Positions 55,171-63,755 of a stretch of DNA of 64,000 nucleotides are shown here, in pieces. The DNA is taken from contig NZ_JALKAH010000003.1 of NCBI RefSeq assembly GCF_023015625.1, positions 248,001-312,000 of the forward strand. The letters are read 5' to 3'. This stretch comes from Yoonia sp. F2084L. GTDB lineage: Bacteria; Pseudomonadota; Alphaproteobacteria; Rhodobacterales; Rhodobacteraceae. The first letter of the stretch is position 1; each line of letters starts with the position of its first letter. The position numbers were made by a program, and so were the translations under genes. The notes below the pieces were generated by a model. It ran no database searches. It saw only the letters and a program-made list of their open reading frames with translations, and was not told the DNA's origin.

Positions 55171-55972
55171 ACGTATCATACGGACGCTCAATGCCCAGCG
55201 TCTCTTTCAACTTCGCCCACGTCGCCGCTTCAAACCGTTCCGGCCAATCAACACCTAATGCCGTAGCCCGTTTGCGGGCGCGGGGCAGGTAGGCTGCGGC
55301 GTAGGCGAGATTGGTTTTGATCATCGCGTCGCGCTCTGGCACCGGCGGTGGCAGCGATATCATCAGCGCTTTCTGCTCATCCGTGATCAGCCGGTTGAGG
55401 TGCAGTATGCCGCCTCGATTGGGTGCATTCGTTTCCGCGATCAACAGCTCGACCAGCTTATTGCGCAGGTGGAACACACCAAGGACACCATTGATGTATT
55501 CCTCGCGCCCAGCGGCCAGATGCAGCAAGCCCAGGACCCGGATGAACTCCTCAATCTGATGCAGAAACCGGGCGGGGCTGGGCTGGGGCGGCAGGGCCAC
55601 CTTTGGCAAAGTCGCAAAGATCCCATCATGATCGAACAGCGGTTTCAGCGTGTTTTGGGCATGGGCCTTCATCTGTTCGGGCTTAAGAATAATCAGGTCT
55701 GTGCGGGTCCAGTCTGCGGTAATTGCGTTGATCAGAACCGGCACGGTATTGCGGTCCCACCACAACACGACTTCGCCGGTTTTGCTGACCGCCTCTTTCC
55801 ACATGGCGGCGATGGCATCCGTCGCCCCATCCTCGGCGACCATCACGAAATCAATGTCGCTGTAAGCATCGGCCATTCCATTGCCGTAGCTGCCGCTGAG
55901 AAACAGGGCTTTGACACCGGCGGCATCGCGTGTGGCGTCTGTGATCGTCTGGATAATCTCGTCATGGGTCAT
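55169..55972 (-). CDS. Nucleotidyltransferase-domain protein
   Basis: A 267-residue protein with a polymerase-beta-like nucleotidyltransferase domain. LFLSGSYGNGMADAYSDIDF holds the GS and the D-x-D metal triad. The remainder is helical. It resembles aminoglycoside nucleotidyltransferases but lacks close likeness to a known resistance gene, so the role is unassigned. The ATG at 55972 was chosen over a GTG one codon earlier. Confidence 0.82.
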   Translation of the reverse strand: MTHDEIIQTITDATRDAAGVKALFLSGSYGNGMADAYSDIDFVMVAEDGATDAIAAMWKEAVSKTGEVVLWWDRNTVPVLINAITADWTRTDLIILKPEQMKAHAQNTLKPLFDHDGIFATLPKVALPPQPSPARFLHQIEEFIRVLGLLHLAAGREEYINGVLGVFHLRNKLVELLIAETNAPNRGGILHLNRLITDEQKALMISLPPPVPERDAMIKTNLAYAAAYLPRARKRATALGVDWPERFEAATWAKLKETLGIERPYDT

Positions 55973-55993
55973 CACGGGTGGTCCTTTGATGGC

Positions 55994-56635
55994 TTATGGA
56001 TCGACGGTTGGATTTGTCCAATTTGGTGAGGCAAAGGGCGTCTCTAACGCCCGCGCCACAAGCTCTAGCCGATCCTGCCCGTAGAAGGCATCGCCATCTA
56101 CGATATAAGTGGGTGAGCCGAACACATCTTGGGTTCGCGCCCAGTCGGAGTTCGCCCCCAGGGCGTCTTGGCATGCGTTCGAGGCCGCCCGCGCGATCAG
56201 CGACTGTGCATCGTGGCCCAAACTTGTGGCAAGCTCGGCCAGCGTTACCGGGTTGGACAGGTCTGCATCGTCGCGCCAATGCGCCTCTAAAATCCGATGC
56301 GCCATCGCATCCACCGCCGCCCCGCTTTCACCAAGAGCGATAATCATGCCTGAGGCGAGGCTGTAGTCGGCATCATGATAGGTGGGCCGATAGTTGATCA
56401 CCGGCACGTCGCGAAATTCCGCCCAGCGCTCAATCTCGCGGCCGAAGAAGTAATCGACATGGGCCTGCGTGCGGGCATGAAACGGCTGGCTGCCTTGGGC
56501 CTCGACCACAGGGGACAGCAGGACCGGTTTATGGATCAGGGTGACATTGTGCTGGGCACAAAGGGCCATCAGGCGGGCAGAGCCCAGATAGGCAAAGGCG
56601 GAATGGGCGGAGTAGATGTATTGGATGGTTGGCAT
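55994..56635 (-). CDS. 2-hydroxychromene-2-carboxylate isomerase-like (kappa GST/DsbA fold)
   Basis: A 213-residue thioredoxin-fold protein of the DsbA/HCCA isomerase family. The N terminus reads IQYIYSAHSAFAYLGSAR with Ser where a redox Cys would be, as in the glutathione-dependent isomerases. RTQDVFGSPTYIVDGDAFYGQDRL near the end is typical. The naphthalene-type substrate is unlikely; it may be a glutathione-linked detoxification enzyme. It starts 21 bases upstream of the nucleotidyltransferase gene. Confidence 0.85.
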   Translation of the reverse strand: MPTIQYIYSAHSAFAYLGSARLMALCAQHNVTLIHKPVLLSPVVEAQGSQPFHARTQAHVDYFFGREIERWAEFRDVPVINYRPTYHDADYSLASGMIIALGESGAAVDAMAHRILEAHWRDDADLSNPVTLAELATSLGHDAQSLIARAASNACQDALGANSDWARTQDVFGSPTYIVDGDAFYGQDRLELVARALETPFASPNWTNPTVDP

Positions 56636-56666
56636 GGGGAGAGTTTAGAGGAACGCGTTCGGGGAC

Positions 56667-56696
56667 GGTAGGGTGTGCATTCATGCGCACCCTACC
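56667..56696. repeat. Inverted repeat between two minus-strand genes
   Basis: GGTAGGGTGTGCA and TGCGCACCCTACC pair over 13 bases (one G-T) around TTCA. It resembles dispersed stem-loops of the Roseobacter group and probably terminates the TerB gene that ends just after it. Confidence 0.6.
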
Positions 56697-57132
56697 TTTC
56701 GGCTTGTGCCTGCAATTCTTTCGCCCGCGCAGGTGTGACCCCCAGCAATTCCTCGATCCGGTGCAAAAGCTTATCTTCTTGTTCCCGTCTGATCCCGTCC
56801 GCAAACACCACCTGCCAGAGCGCCACTAGCGTCGCCTCTTTTTCCTCTGTGCTAATCGCGTGGCTGAGGATCGTCGCGATCTCTTTCGTGCGGGGGATTT
56901 CCTTTTCCAAAAGCTCGCATTCGGCGCGCATCTTGGCGGCCTCGACCGGGTTCAGATCGTGCCGTTTGGCAAGGATTTGATCAATGCGGGCGATTTCCTC
57001 AAACAGATAAGCGTCATCCGCTTTGGCCGCCCGCACCAGCAACGCCCCCATCGCGTGGCTTGCGTCTGCCTGGGGCAGGGGGGTGTGATATCCAGCGGGG
57101 TTGCCAAAAAAGGCGGTCAGGCGTTCGAGCAT
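56692..57132 (-). CDS. TerB-family protein
   Basis: A 146-residue all-helical protein of the TerB/tellurite-resistance fold: DASHAMGALLVRAAKADDAYL followed by VALWQVVFADGIRREQEDKLL, which repeat the acidic-helix pattern of the family. It stands without other ter genes, so tellurite resistance is not implied. It follows the DUF1244 gene closely (eight bases apart) on the minus strand. Confidence 0.85.
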   Translation of the reverse strand: MLERLTAFFGNPAGYHTPLPQADASHAMGALLVRAAKADDAYLFEEIARIDQILAKRHDLNPVEAAKMRAECELLEKEIPRTKEIATILSHAISTEEKEATLVALWQVVFADGIRREQEDKLLHRIEELLGVTPARAKELQAQAER

Positions 57133-57140
57133 GGCAATTC

Positions 57141-57434
57141 CTATCCGTGGCTATCCTTGAAAGCTTCCTTGGCGGCAGGCGACGCATCCGTCTGGTACTT
57201 CTCTTTCCACTCCGCAAAGGGCATACCATAAAACGCCTCGCGGCCTTCGTCCTTGCTCATCTCAATCCCGCGCTCATTGGCCGCTTCCTGATACCAGCGC
57301 GACAGGCAATTCCGGCAGAACCCGGCCAAATTCATCATGTCGATGTTTTGCGCGTCGGTTCGATCTTCCATCAGGTGTTTTTGCAGGCGGCGGAATGCGG
57401 CAGCTTCCAACTCAATACGGGTTTGGTCGTCCAT
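57141..57434 (-). CDS. DUF1244-family protein
   Basis: A 97-residue protein of the DUF1244 family. The signature LAGFCRNCLSRWYQEAA carries a C-x-x-C-like pair, and FYGMPFAEWKEKYQT follows, both highly conserved in proteobacteria. The function is unknown. The ATG at 57434 begins the family domain; the open frame upstream belongs to the neighbouring gene's 3' end. It is followed by the TerB gene. Confidence 0.9.
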   Translation of the reverse strand: MDDQTRIELEAAAFRRLQKHLMEDRTDAQNIDMMNLAGFCRNCLSRWYQEAANERGIEMSKDEGREAFYGMPFAEWKEKYQTDASPAAKEAFKDSHG

Positions 57435-57445
57435 GACGGTTCTCC

Positions 57446-58183
57446 TCAAAGGCCCGATTGGGCTAATACATCTGATAATAGAGGGGCAATCCGGTTTGCC
57501 CACAAGGTTTGTCCGGCTTCATCGGCAATCAGGTCCTGACGTAGTTCAATCAGCACGTTTGGCCGCCCATGTTGCAGCGCATGGCGGTCTACGGCGTCAC
57601 CCGGCAGGTGGCCTGCATAGGGTTGGTTATCGCCGGTGCACCAGCCTTGCGCGCGGCAGGCGTCCATAAAAGGGATCGCGAGGCGGGCGTCGTCGGCGTA
57701 AAGGATGCCGATCTCCCAAGGGCGCGGGTGCCGTCCGTTCAGGCGTGGGGTAAAGCTGTGCACTGCACAGATTACCGGGTCACCGATCTTGTTGGCCAGA
57801 TCAGCGTAGGCCGCGTGATACGGACGGTAGAGCCTGCGCAGCCGCTCTTCCTTCTCGGCATTATCGGCGTTGCGATTGCCCGGAATGATGGTGCCGTCAT
57901 AAAGGCGCATCATAATCGTCGGATCATCCTCGCCGCGGTTCGGATCGCAGACCAGACGGGAAAAGCGGGACAGGATCGCGGGGCTGTCCAAGGCGTCGGC
58001 CAATTGGCGCGTAACCCCGGCTGCCCCTATGTCATAGGCGATATGGCGACCCATGTCGGTCGCAGGCAGACCCAGATCACCGTTATGCACCCAATCGGGG
58101 ATTGTATTGGTGGCGTGGTCACAGGCCACAAGCCACCGTCCGGGCCGATTGGCCCCTATGATTTCAAATGGTTCGTTCGTCAT
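57446..58183 (-). CDS. N-formylglutamate amidohydrolase-family protein
   Basis: A 245-residue hydrolase of the HutG/N-formylglutamate amidohydrolase family. VACDHATNTIP, RLVCDPNRGEDDP and AVHSFTPRLNG carry the metal and catalytic residues. It would release glutamate and formate from N-formylglutamate in histidine breakdown, but no hut genes are nearby, so a broader amidase role is possible. The ATG at 58183 follows AAGGA; the frame extends upstream without family likeness. Confidence 0.88.
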   Translation of the reverse strand: MTNEPFEIIGANRPGRWLVACDHATNTIPDWVHNGDLGLPATDMGRHIAYDIGAAGVTRQLADALDSPAILSRFSRLVCDPNRGEDDPTIMMRLYDGTIIPGNRNADNAEKEERLRRLYRPYHAAYADLANKIGDPVICAVHSFTPRLNGRHPRPWEIGILYADDARLAIPFMDACRAQGWCTGDNQPYAGHLPGDAVDRHALQHGRPNVLIELRQDLIADEAGQTLWANRIAPLLSDVLAQSGL

Positions 58184-58313
58184 TGTCGTGTCATTCCTTT
58201 GACACTGCATTTAGGCTAGTTGTAGGCGGAATGGAATTGCGCAATAAGGGCGCAACCCAAGCTGTTACCGCTAACGGCCCAGCGGAATGAACTCGACGCA
58301 CGAAGGAATTGAC

Positions 58314-59759
58314 ATGAGACGCCACCGCAATGTGAAAATCGTCGCCACACTCGGCCCTGCTTCCAATGATTACGAGATGATCCGTGCGCTGCACGAAGCC
58401 GGAGCAGACGTTTTTCGCTTGAACATGTCCCATGGGGATCACGCCGAGATTAAGGTGCGTCACGAAATCATCCGTCAGGTGGAAAAGGACCTCGATAGCC
58501 CGATCTCAATTCTGGCCGATTTGCAGGGGCCCAAGCTGCGGGTTGGCGTTTTTGCCAATGGCGAAGAGGAGCTGGCGCCTGGTGCCGCGTTCCGTCTTGA
58601 TCTGGACGATGCCGAAGGTGACATAAACCGGGTCAGGCTGCCCCATAAGGAAATTTTCGACGCGCTGGAGCCGGGCGCGCACCTTCTGGTTAACGATGGC
58701 AAAATCAAATTGCGTGTCAAAGACTGTGGTGCTGATTTCGCCAATTGCGAAGTCATCGTCGGTGGCACGATCTCCAACCGCAAAGGCGTGAATGTGCCGG
58801 ACGTGACACTGCCCGTGGCGGCATTGTCACCCAAGGACCGCAAGGATCTAGAGTTTGTGTGCGAACTGGGTGTCGACTGGCTGGCTTTGTCTTTCGTCCA
58901 GCGGGCCGCAGACGTTGATGAGGCGCGCGAACTGGCCAAGGGTCGCGCCGCGATCTTGTCGAAGATTGAAAAGCCCAACGCGGTAAAATCCTTTGACGAA
59001 ATCCTCAAAGCGTCCGACGGTATCATGGTTGCCCGTGGCGATCTGGGTGTCGAACTGCCTGTGCAGAATGTCCCTCCCATCCAGAAACAACTGGTCCGCA
59101 AATGTCGTGCCGCAGCCAAGCCCGTGATTGTGGCGACACAGATGCTTGAATCCATGATCGACTCGCCCATGCCGACCCGTGCCGAAGTGTCAGACGTGGC
59201 AACGGCCATCTACGAAGGGGCTGACGCGATCATGCTGTCGGCTGAATCAGCCGCCGGTTCCTACCCCATCGAAGCCGTGACCACGATGAACAACGTCGCA
59301 GGAGAGGTCGAGGCCGACCCAACCTATACCGACATCATCGAGGCGTCGCGCAGGGCAGACGGCAAAACCGTGGCCGACGGCATCGTCTCAGCCGCGCGCG
59401 AGATTGCGGAAACCACCGACGTTAAAGCGATCTGCTGTTTTTCGCAGTCCGGTACGACGGCCTTGCTGGTATCGCGCGAACGCCCGCGTGTGCCGATCAT
59501 TGCGTTGACCAGCTATATCACGACCGCACGCAGGCTCTGCCTGTCCTGGGGTACGAATTGTGTGATTGTGGGGGATGTGAACCGGTTTAAAGATGCGGTT
59601 ATTGCTGCGGTGACAGCTGCAAAGGCGCAGGGACTGGCGACTGAGGACGACATGGTCGTCGTAACGGCAGGTGTTCCTTTCAACACACCGGGGTCGACAA
59701 ACATCCTGCGGGTCGCACCTTGTGCGGAACGTTTGATTTACGCAGCCGATCAAGAGTAA
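58314..59759 (+). CDS. pyk: Pyruvate kinase
   Basis: Pyruvate kinase makes pyruvate and ATP from phosphoenolpyruvate in the last step of glycolysis. It is 481 residues long. LADLQGPKLRVG, the catalytic Lys in SKIEKPNAV, metal-binding ARGDLGVELP and ATQMLESM are present, with a C-terminal regulatory domain. The start is the ATG at 58314, after GAAGGA. It is divergent from the amidohydrolase and followed by the small membrane-protein gene. Confidence 0.97.
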   Translation: MRRHRNVKIVATLGPASNDYEMIRALHEAGADVFRLNMSHGDHAEIKVRHEIIRQVEKDLDSPISILADLQGPKLRVGVFANGEEELAPGAAFRLDLDDAEGDINRVRLPHKEIFDALEPGAHLLVNDGKIKLRVKDCGADFANCEVIVGGTISNRKGVNVPDVTLPVAALSPKDRKDLEFVCELGVDWLALSFVQRAADVDEARELAKGRAAILSKIEKPNAVKSFDEILKASDGIMVARGDLGVELPVQNVPPIQKQLVRKCRAAAKPVIVATQMLESMIDSPMPTRAEVSDVATAIYEGADAIMLSAESAAGSYPIEAVTTMNNVAGEVEADPTYTDIIEASRRADGKTVADGIVSAAREIAETTDVKAICCFSQSGTTALLVSRERPRVPIIALTSYITTARRLCLSWGTNCVIVGDVNRFKDAVIAAVTAAKAQGLATEDDMVVVTAGVPFNTPGSTNILRVAPCAERLIYAADQE

Positions 59760-59793
59760 GATCACGCGGGGGCCGTAACGCAGGACAACACTG

Positions 59794-60018
59794 ATGGATT
59801 TCGACCTGATATTCGTGACTGGGATCGCGTTGGCAGCCTTTGCATTACCCTCACTGGTCAGCGCCTATTCGGACAGGCGGTGGCCTAAGGCAGCGGTTGT
59901 TATGCTCGTGATCGGCGGCGGCGCAATCGCCTATGCGGTTCAAGAGAACTCTGGCGCTTATAGCCTTGCGACGGTGCCCGACATGATCGTCACCGTGATC
60001 GGGCGTTATCTGGGCTAA
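59794..60018 (+). CDS. Small membrane protein of unknown function
   Basis: A 74-residue protein with two hydrophobic segments (FVTGIALAAFALPSLVSA and AAVVMLVIGGGAIAYAV) separated by a basic turn (SDRRWPK). It is probably an inner-membrane hairpin. The ATG lies nine bases after CAGGA. It sits between pyk and rpmI. I do not recognise a function. Confidence 0.78.
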   Translation: MDFDLIFVTGIALAAFALPSLVSAYSDRRWPKAAVVMLVIGGGAIAYAVQENSGAYSLATVPDMIVTVIGRYLG

Positions 60019-60129
60019 ACACCTTGCATCAAACTGGGATGCGTCCTATACGGCGCGTCTTAACCCGCGCGTCCGGCCTAAATGGCATGCCGAGTCGCGC
60101 GTTTCGACCGACTTAAATAGGAGACGGAA

Positions 60130-60330
60130 ATGCCGAAGATGAAGACAAAATCGAGCTGCAAAAAGCGGTTCAAAGTGACGGCCACTGGCCGTGTGCTTGC
60201 AGGCCAAGCCGGTAAGCGCCACGGAATGATCAAGCGTTCCAACAAATTCCTCCGTAACGCGCGTGGGACAACCACGCTAAGCAAAGCTGACGAAGGTATC
60301 ATCAAACCGATGATGCCTTACGCACGTTAA
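60130..60330 (+). CDS. rpmI: 50S ribosomal protein L35
   Basis: A 66-residue basic ribosomal protein with the typical [16 protein letters not shown] start and [21 protein letters not shown] precedes the ATG. It is followed by rplT after 17 bases, the universal order. infC, often upstream, is absent here. Confidence 0.98.
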   Translation: MPKMKTKSSCKKRFKVTATGRVLAGQAGKRHGMIKRSNKFLRNARGTTTLSKADEGIIKPMMPYAR

Positions 60331-60347
60331 TTAGAGGGATTTGAGAT

Positions 60348-60710
60348 ATGCGCGTTAAAGGTGGTACAGTCACGCACCGTCGTCACAAGAAAGTTCTGGA
60401 TCAGGCCAAAGGTTACTATGACCGCCGCTCCAAGACGTTCAAGGTAGCCGCACAGGCTGTCGACAAAGCCAACCAATATGCAACCCGTGATCGCCACAAC
60501 CGCAAGCGCAATTTCCGCGCTTTGTGGATCCAGCGGATCAACGCAGGTGTGCGTTCGGTTGATGAGACACTGAACTATTCCAAGTTCATTAATGGCCTGA
60601 CACTTGCTGGTATCGAAGTGGACCGCAAAGTCCTCGCCGATCTCGCCGTGAACGAGCCTGATGCATTTGCCGCAGTCGTCGGTAAAGCCAAGGATGCGCT
60701 GGCGGCCTAA
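60348..60710 (+). CDS. rplT: 50S ribosomal protein L20
   Basis: A 120-residue large-subunit protein needed early in assembly; it also represses its own operon in many bacteria. [20 protein letters not shown] and [12 protein letters not shown] are standard. It ends with a strong terminator, and the next gene on this strand is pheS about 1 kb away with a minus-strand gene between. Confidence 0.98.
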   Translation: MRVKGGTVTHRRHKKVLDQAKGYYDRRSKTFKVAAQAVDKANQYATRDRHNRKRNFRALWIQRINAGVRSVDETLNYSKFINGLTLAGIEVDRKVLADLAVNEPDAFAAVVGKAKDALAA

Positions 60711-60732
60711 GCCACGCACCGAACTGATTTTG

Positions 60733-60763
60733 AAAGGCCGTGCAGGAAACTGCGCGGCCTTTT
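60733..60763 (+). terminator. Intrinsic terminator of rpmI-rplT
   Basis: Arms AAAGGCCGTGCAG and CTGCGCGGCCTTT (13 pairs, one G-T) enclose a GAAA tetraloop; TTTT follows. Confidence 0.92.
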
Positions 60764-60960
60764 CGTGTTTGATTGCAGGTCGGCGGATAGTGAAGTGAGG
60801 GAACGCTTTGCGGAACCAAGAGACCATCTTTCCCAAAGCGACCCGACAACTGCACCGACAGGCCGCTACCTGCGCCGGTCGGTTAGAGACCATTGCACCG
60901 TCCCCTGTTGATCTTCTCTATAGATATTGAACGCTGCGCCGTCGGGCCGCCCAGTCAGGG

Positions 60961-61620
60961 TTACCGGAGTTTTTGTGCGGCCTCATCGGCGCTTCGGTGG
61001 GCAATTGTCCCGTTGATCCAGCGCAGCATCTTCGCACGCCTGCGTTCATTGGCAGCGTCAAAAATGCGGTCGCTGATATGCGTTGTCGGGAAAAACGCAG
61101 GCGAACCAAGCCCGTCAATGATAACCAGACGCGGGGCATCGCCACCGGTGACGAGTGCGTTCATTGGGGTTACATCCTCCCAATCCACGCGAATGTCGCG
61201 CAGCGTATCAAATAGCGCGTTTGCGTCTTCGCGCAGGGCTTCCAGTCCCGACAACGATGTGTTTGCGTCCCTCAGCACTGTTTCCAGCTGCGGTGCCAAC
61301 GCGCCATCGGGCCCGTTCAGCCGCCCAACAATCATGCCGGGACCCAGCGAGGTGTCGCAAAACCCAAACTGCCGCACCAACCGGTCACAATGGCCGCCAT
61401 TATGCGCGAGCGACGCGATGTATTCCGCAATTTCCCGCTGCCACACCCGCATTTGCTTGAACCGCCGCACCGAAGGCCTGCGCAGGTTATGAACCTTCTT
61501 GGAGGGCTTCATCACCTTGATCAGTTGATCCGCAAACGCCGGATGCTGATAAATCCAATGGTCGCCACCAGCCGCGAGGGGCTCAACACCTAAGAGGTCA
61601 ATTGTGTCAGAGGGCATCAT
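60961..61620 (-). CDS. YrbL-family kinase-like protein
   Basis: A 219-residue protein resembling the PhoP-regulated YrbL family, which has a protein-kinase-like fold. [13 protein letters not shown], then DQLIKVMKP with a lysine as in kinases, and [15 protein letters not shown] and [10 protein letters not shown] correspond to the catalytic and metal loops (HxDxxxxN becomes DWEDVTPMN). Function is unknown. It is reversed within the rplT-pheS interval, facing a divergent pheS 131 bases away. The ATGATG start is at 61620. Confidence 0.8.
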   Translation of the reverse strand: MMPSDTIDLLGVEPLAAGGDHWIYQHPAFADQLIKVMKPSKKVHNLRRPSVRRFKQMRVWQREIAEYIASLAHNGGHCDRLVRQFGFCDTSLGPGMIVGRLNGPDGALAPQLETVLRDANTSLSGLEALREDANALFDTLRDIRVDWEDVTPMNALVTGGDAPRLVIIDGLGSPAFFPTTHISDRIFDAANERRRAKMLRWINGTIAHRSADEAAQKLR

Positions 61621-61751
61621 TGCTTTCTCAGTTGTATGGCTCGCCTTCAGAAGTAGCCTTCGGGCTCAAGACTGTCCAGAAGCCCGCAATCACTTGCATG
61701 GTGCGGTGGCAAAGGTTAGCAGAACATCGACCACAGACAGGACTGCGCGCG

Positions 61752-62825
61752 ATGGATGATCTGAAACAGAAATACCTTAGCCTGATTGCTGACGCGGCGG
61801 ATGAAGCCGCCATCGAAGACCTGCGCGTGCAGGCCGTCGGCAAAAAGGGCGAGATCAGTTTGCAGATGCGCGAACTGGGCAAGATGACGCCGGAAGAACG
61901 TCAGGTCGCAGGGCCTGCGCTGAATGCGCTGAAGGATGAGATTAACGCGGCCCTGGCCGCCAAGAAAGCGGGCCTTGCCGATGCCGCCCTTGATGCGCGT
62001 TTGCGCGGTGAATGGCTCGATGTGACTTTGCCATCGCGCGCCCGAGCTCAAGGCACGATCCACCCGATCAGCCAAGTGACCGAAGAGGTTACCGCGATTT
62101 TCGCCGACATGGGTTTCGCCGTCGCCGAAGGCTCTCAGATCGAAAGCGATTGGTATAATTTCGACGCACTGAACATCCCCGGTCACCACCCGGCGCGGGC
62201 CGAGATGGACACGTTCTATATGCACCGCAAGGACGGCGATAACCGCCCGCCGCATGTGTTGCGCACCCATACCAGCCCTGTGCAAATCCGCTCGATGGAG
62301 GCGACAGGCGCGCCGACCCGCATCATCTGCCCCGGTCGCGTGTATCGTGCCGATTATGACCAGACGCACACCCCGATGTTCCATCAGGTCGAAGGGCTGG
62401 CGATTGACCGCGACATCAGCATGGCGAACCTCAAATGGGTGCTGGAAGAGTTCGTCAAAAGCTATTTCGAGGTCGACCACGTCGACATCCGCTTCCGCGC
62501 GTCCCACTTCCCCTTCACCGAACCCTCAGCCGAGGTCGACATCCGCTGTTCATGGGAAGGCGGCACGCTGAAAGTAGGCGAGGGCGACGACTGGCTGGAA
62601 ATTCTGGGCTCCGGCATGGTGCACCCCAAGGTGCTGCAAGCGGGCGGGATCGACCCGGCGGAATGGCAAGGCTTTGCCTTCGGCATGGGCATCGACCGGA
62701 TCGCGATGCTGAAATACGGGATCCCTGATCTGCGGGCGTTCTTTGACAGCGATCTGCGGTGGTTAAGGCACTATGGGTTTGTGGCGTTGGATCAGCCGAC
62801 GCTGCATGGTGGGTTGAGTAGGTAG
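61752..62825 (+). CDS. pheS: Phenylalanyl-tRNA synthetase alpha subunit
   Basis: PheS and PheT form the tetramer that charges tRNA-Phe. It is 357 residues long. Motif 2 contains [20 protein letters not shown] and motif 3 [17 protein letters not shown], the class II ATP sites. The ATG at 61752 gives the usual N terminus ([12 protein letters not shown]); the longer open frame upstream is not conserved. pheT should follow but is replaced here, for at least 1.2 kb, by two unrelated genes. Confidence 0.97.
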   Translation: MDDLKQKYLSLIADAADEAAIEDLRVQAVGKKGEISLQMRELGKMTPEERQVAGPALNALKDEINAALAAKKAGLADAALDARLRGEWLDVTLPSRARAQGTIHPISQVTEEVTAIFADMGFAVAEGSQIESDWYNFDALNIPGHHPARAEMDTFYMHRKDGDNRPPHVLRTHTSPVQIRSMEATGAPTRIICPGRVYRADYDQTHTPMFHQVEGLAIDRDISMANLKWVLEEFVKSYFEVDHVDIRFRASHFPFTEPSAEVDIRCSWEGGTLKVGEGDDWLEILGSGMVHPKVLQAGGIDPAEWQGFAFGMGIDRIAMLKYGIPDLRAFFDSDLRWLRHYGFVALDQPTLHGGLSR

Positions 62826-62833
62826 TATGGTTG

Positions 62834-63490
62834 CTAGTCACTTTTGCCATAAGGGTCGGATGAGCCAAGAGCGGTCAAGAGACCCAATACAAAAGTCGCT
62901 GCCAGCTTTGTAACAGAAAAGAAGGCGTCGCATATTTCGTAGTAGTCCGAAGCATCTTTTTGTATGTCTTCTCCAGATATCAAGAGACTGATGGCTTGGG
63001 TTTCATCTTCAGTCTTTTGGATAGTTGACATGAATGACCTGAAAGACAGGTGAACGAAATCTGAAGTTTGCTGATATACTGGACCAATCCAGGCGTGATC
63101 TTCTTCGAGTTTCTTCCTCAAGTAGGCATCTTGCATTCGAATTGGTTTTCCATTCGCGGTCTGTTCCTCGGAAATTAACTCTCGGAAGGTTTTGTCCTTT
63201 TGAAGCATCTCCCGCAGCTGGTCTTCGCGGTTTTTCAAATAGCGAAGGCCATTTATCCGCATCGCTGTATCGATCTGTGTCCGTAGAAGGATCGCTGCAC
63301 AAGGAAAGTTACCGGTCTCAATAGCATTACGAAATCCTTTAGATTGAGCGAGCGTACGTTTGACGGCCCCAAATGCGTAAAGGCTAGTCACAAACATGGG
63401 CTGGCCGCCACTAACAGTTGATGCAGCTTTCTCGGAAAACTCTCTTTCTAGTTTTTCAATTGCGGTAAGGCGGCTTCTTAAGTCACTCAT
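62834..63490 (-). CDS. Unclassified protein, visibly A+T-rich gene
   Basis: A 218-residue soluble, largely helical protein I do not recognise. Two long helices open it (LRSRLTAIEKLEREFSEKAA), followed by a segment with RTQIDTAMRINGLRYLKNRE that might bind nucleic acid or another helix bundle, and VHLSFRSFMSTIQKTED. The codons are more A+T-rich than its neighbours, and no ribosome binding site is clear; both suggest recent acquisition. It is convergent with pheS and stops eight bases after it. Confidence 0.7.
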   Translation of the reverse strand: MSDLRSRLTAIEKLEREFSEKAASTVSGGQPMFVTSLYAFGAVKRTLAQSKGFRNAIETGNFPCAAILLRTQIDTAMRINGLRYLKNREDQLREMLQKDKTFRELISEEQTANGKPIRMQDAYLRKKLEEDHAWIGPVYQQTSDFVHLSFRSFMSTIQKTEDETQAISLLISGEDIQKDASDYYEICDAFFSVTKLAATFVLGLLTALGSSDPYGKSD

Positions 63491-63563
63491 TTACGAAGTG
63501 TAGTAGCGGGCGAGCTACTTCACAATTGGGTGGTTCTTTGAAAACAATCCCGCCCGGCTCACC

Positions 63564-63696
63564 GGGCAGCGCCCGGACCTCCCCCATAGGGAGGGCGCTT
63601 CTGCAACGCTGCAAACAACACGACCCTCACCAATGAAACGAGCGTTCCGCACATCATGCATGTCGGTGCGCCCGCCCCGAGGTCCGGGCGCTGCCC
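63564..63696. repeat. 18-base perfect inverted repeat, 97-base spacer
   Basis: GGGCAGCGCCCGGACCTC (63564-63581) recurs inverted at 63679-63696. Each arm also includes a self-complementary part (CGGGC-AGC-GCCCG). The spacer has no ORF I would trust. It could form a long stem-loop RNA or be a miniature repeat element of the Roseobacter-type GC-rich class. Confidence 0.7.
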
Positions 63697-63755
63697 TAAC
63701 GTTCCGCTTCAAACCGCTGTAGGGTGGGTGAAACCCACGCGCACAAAGGCCCGCC

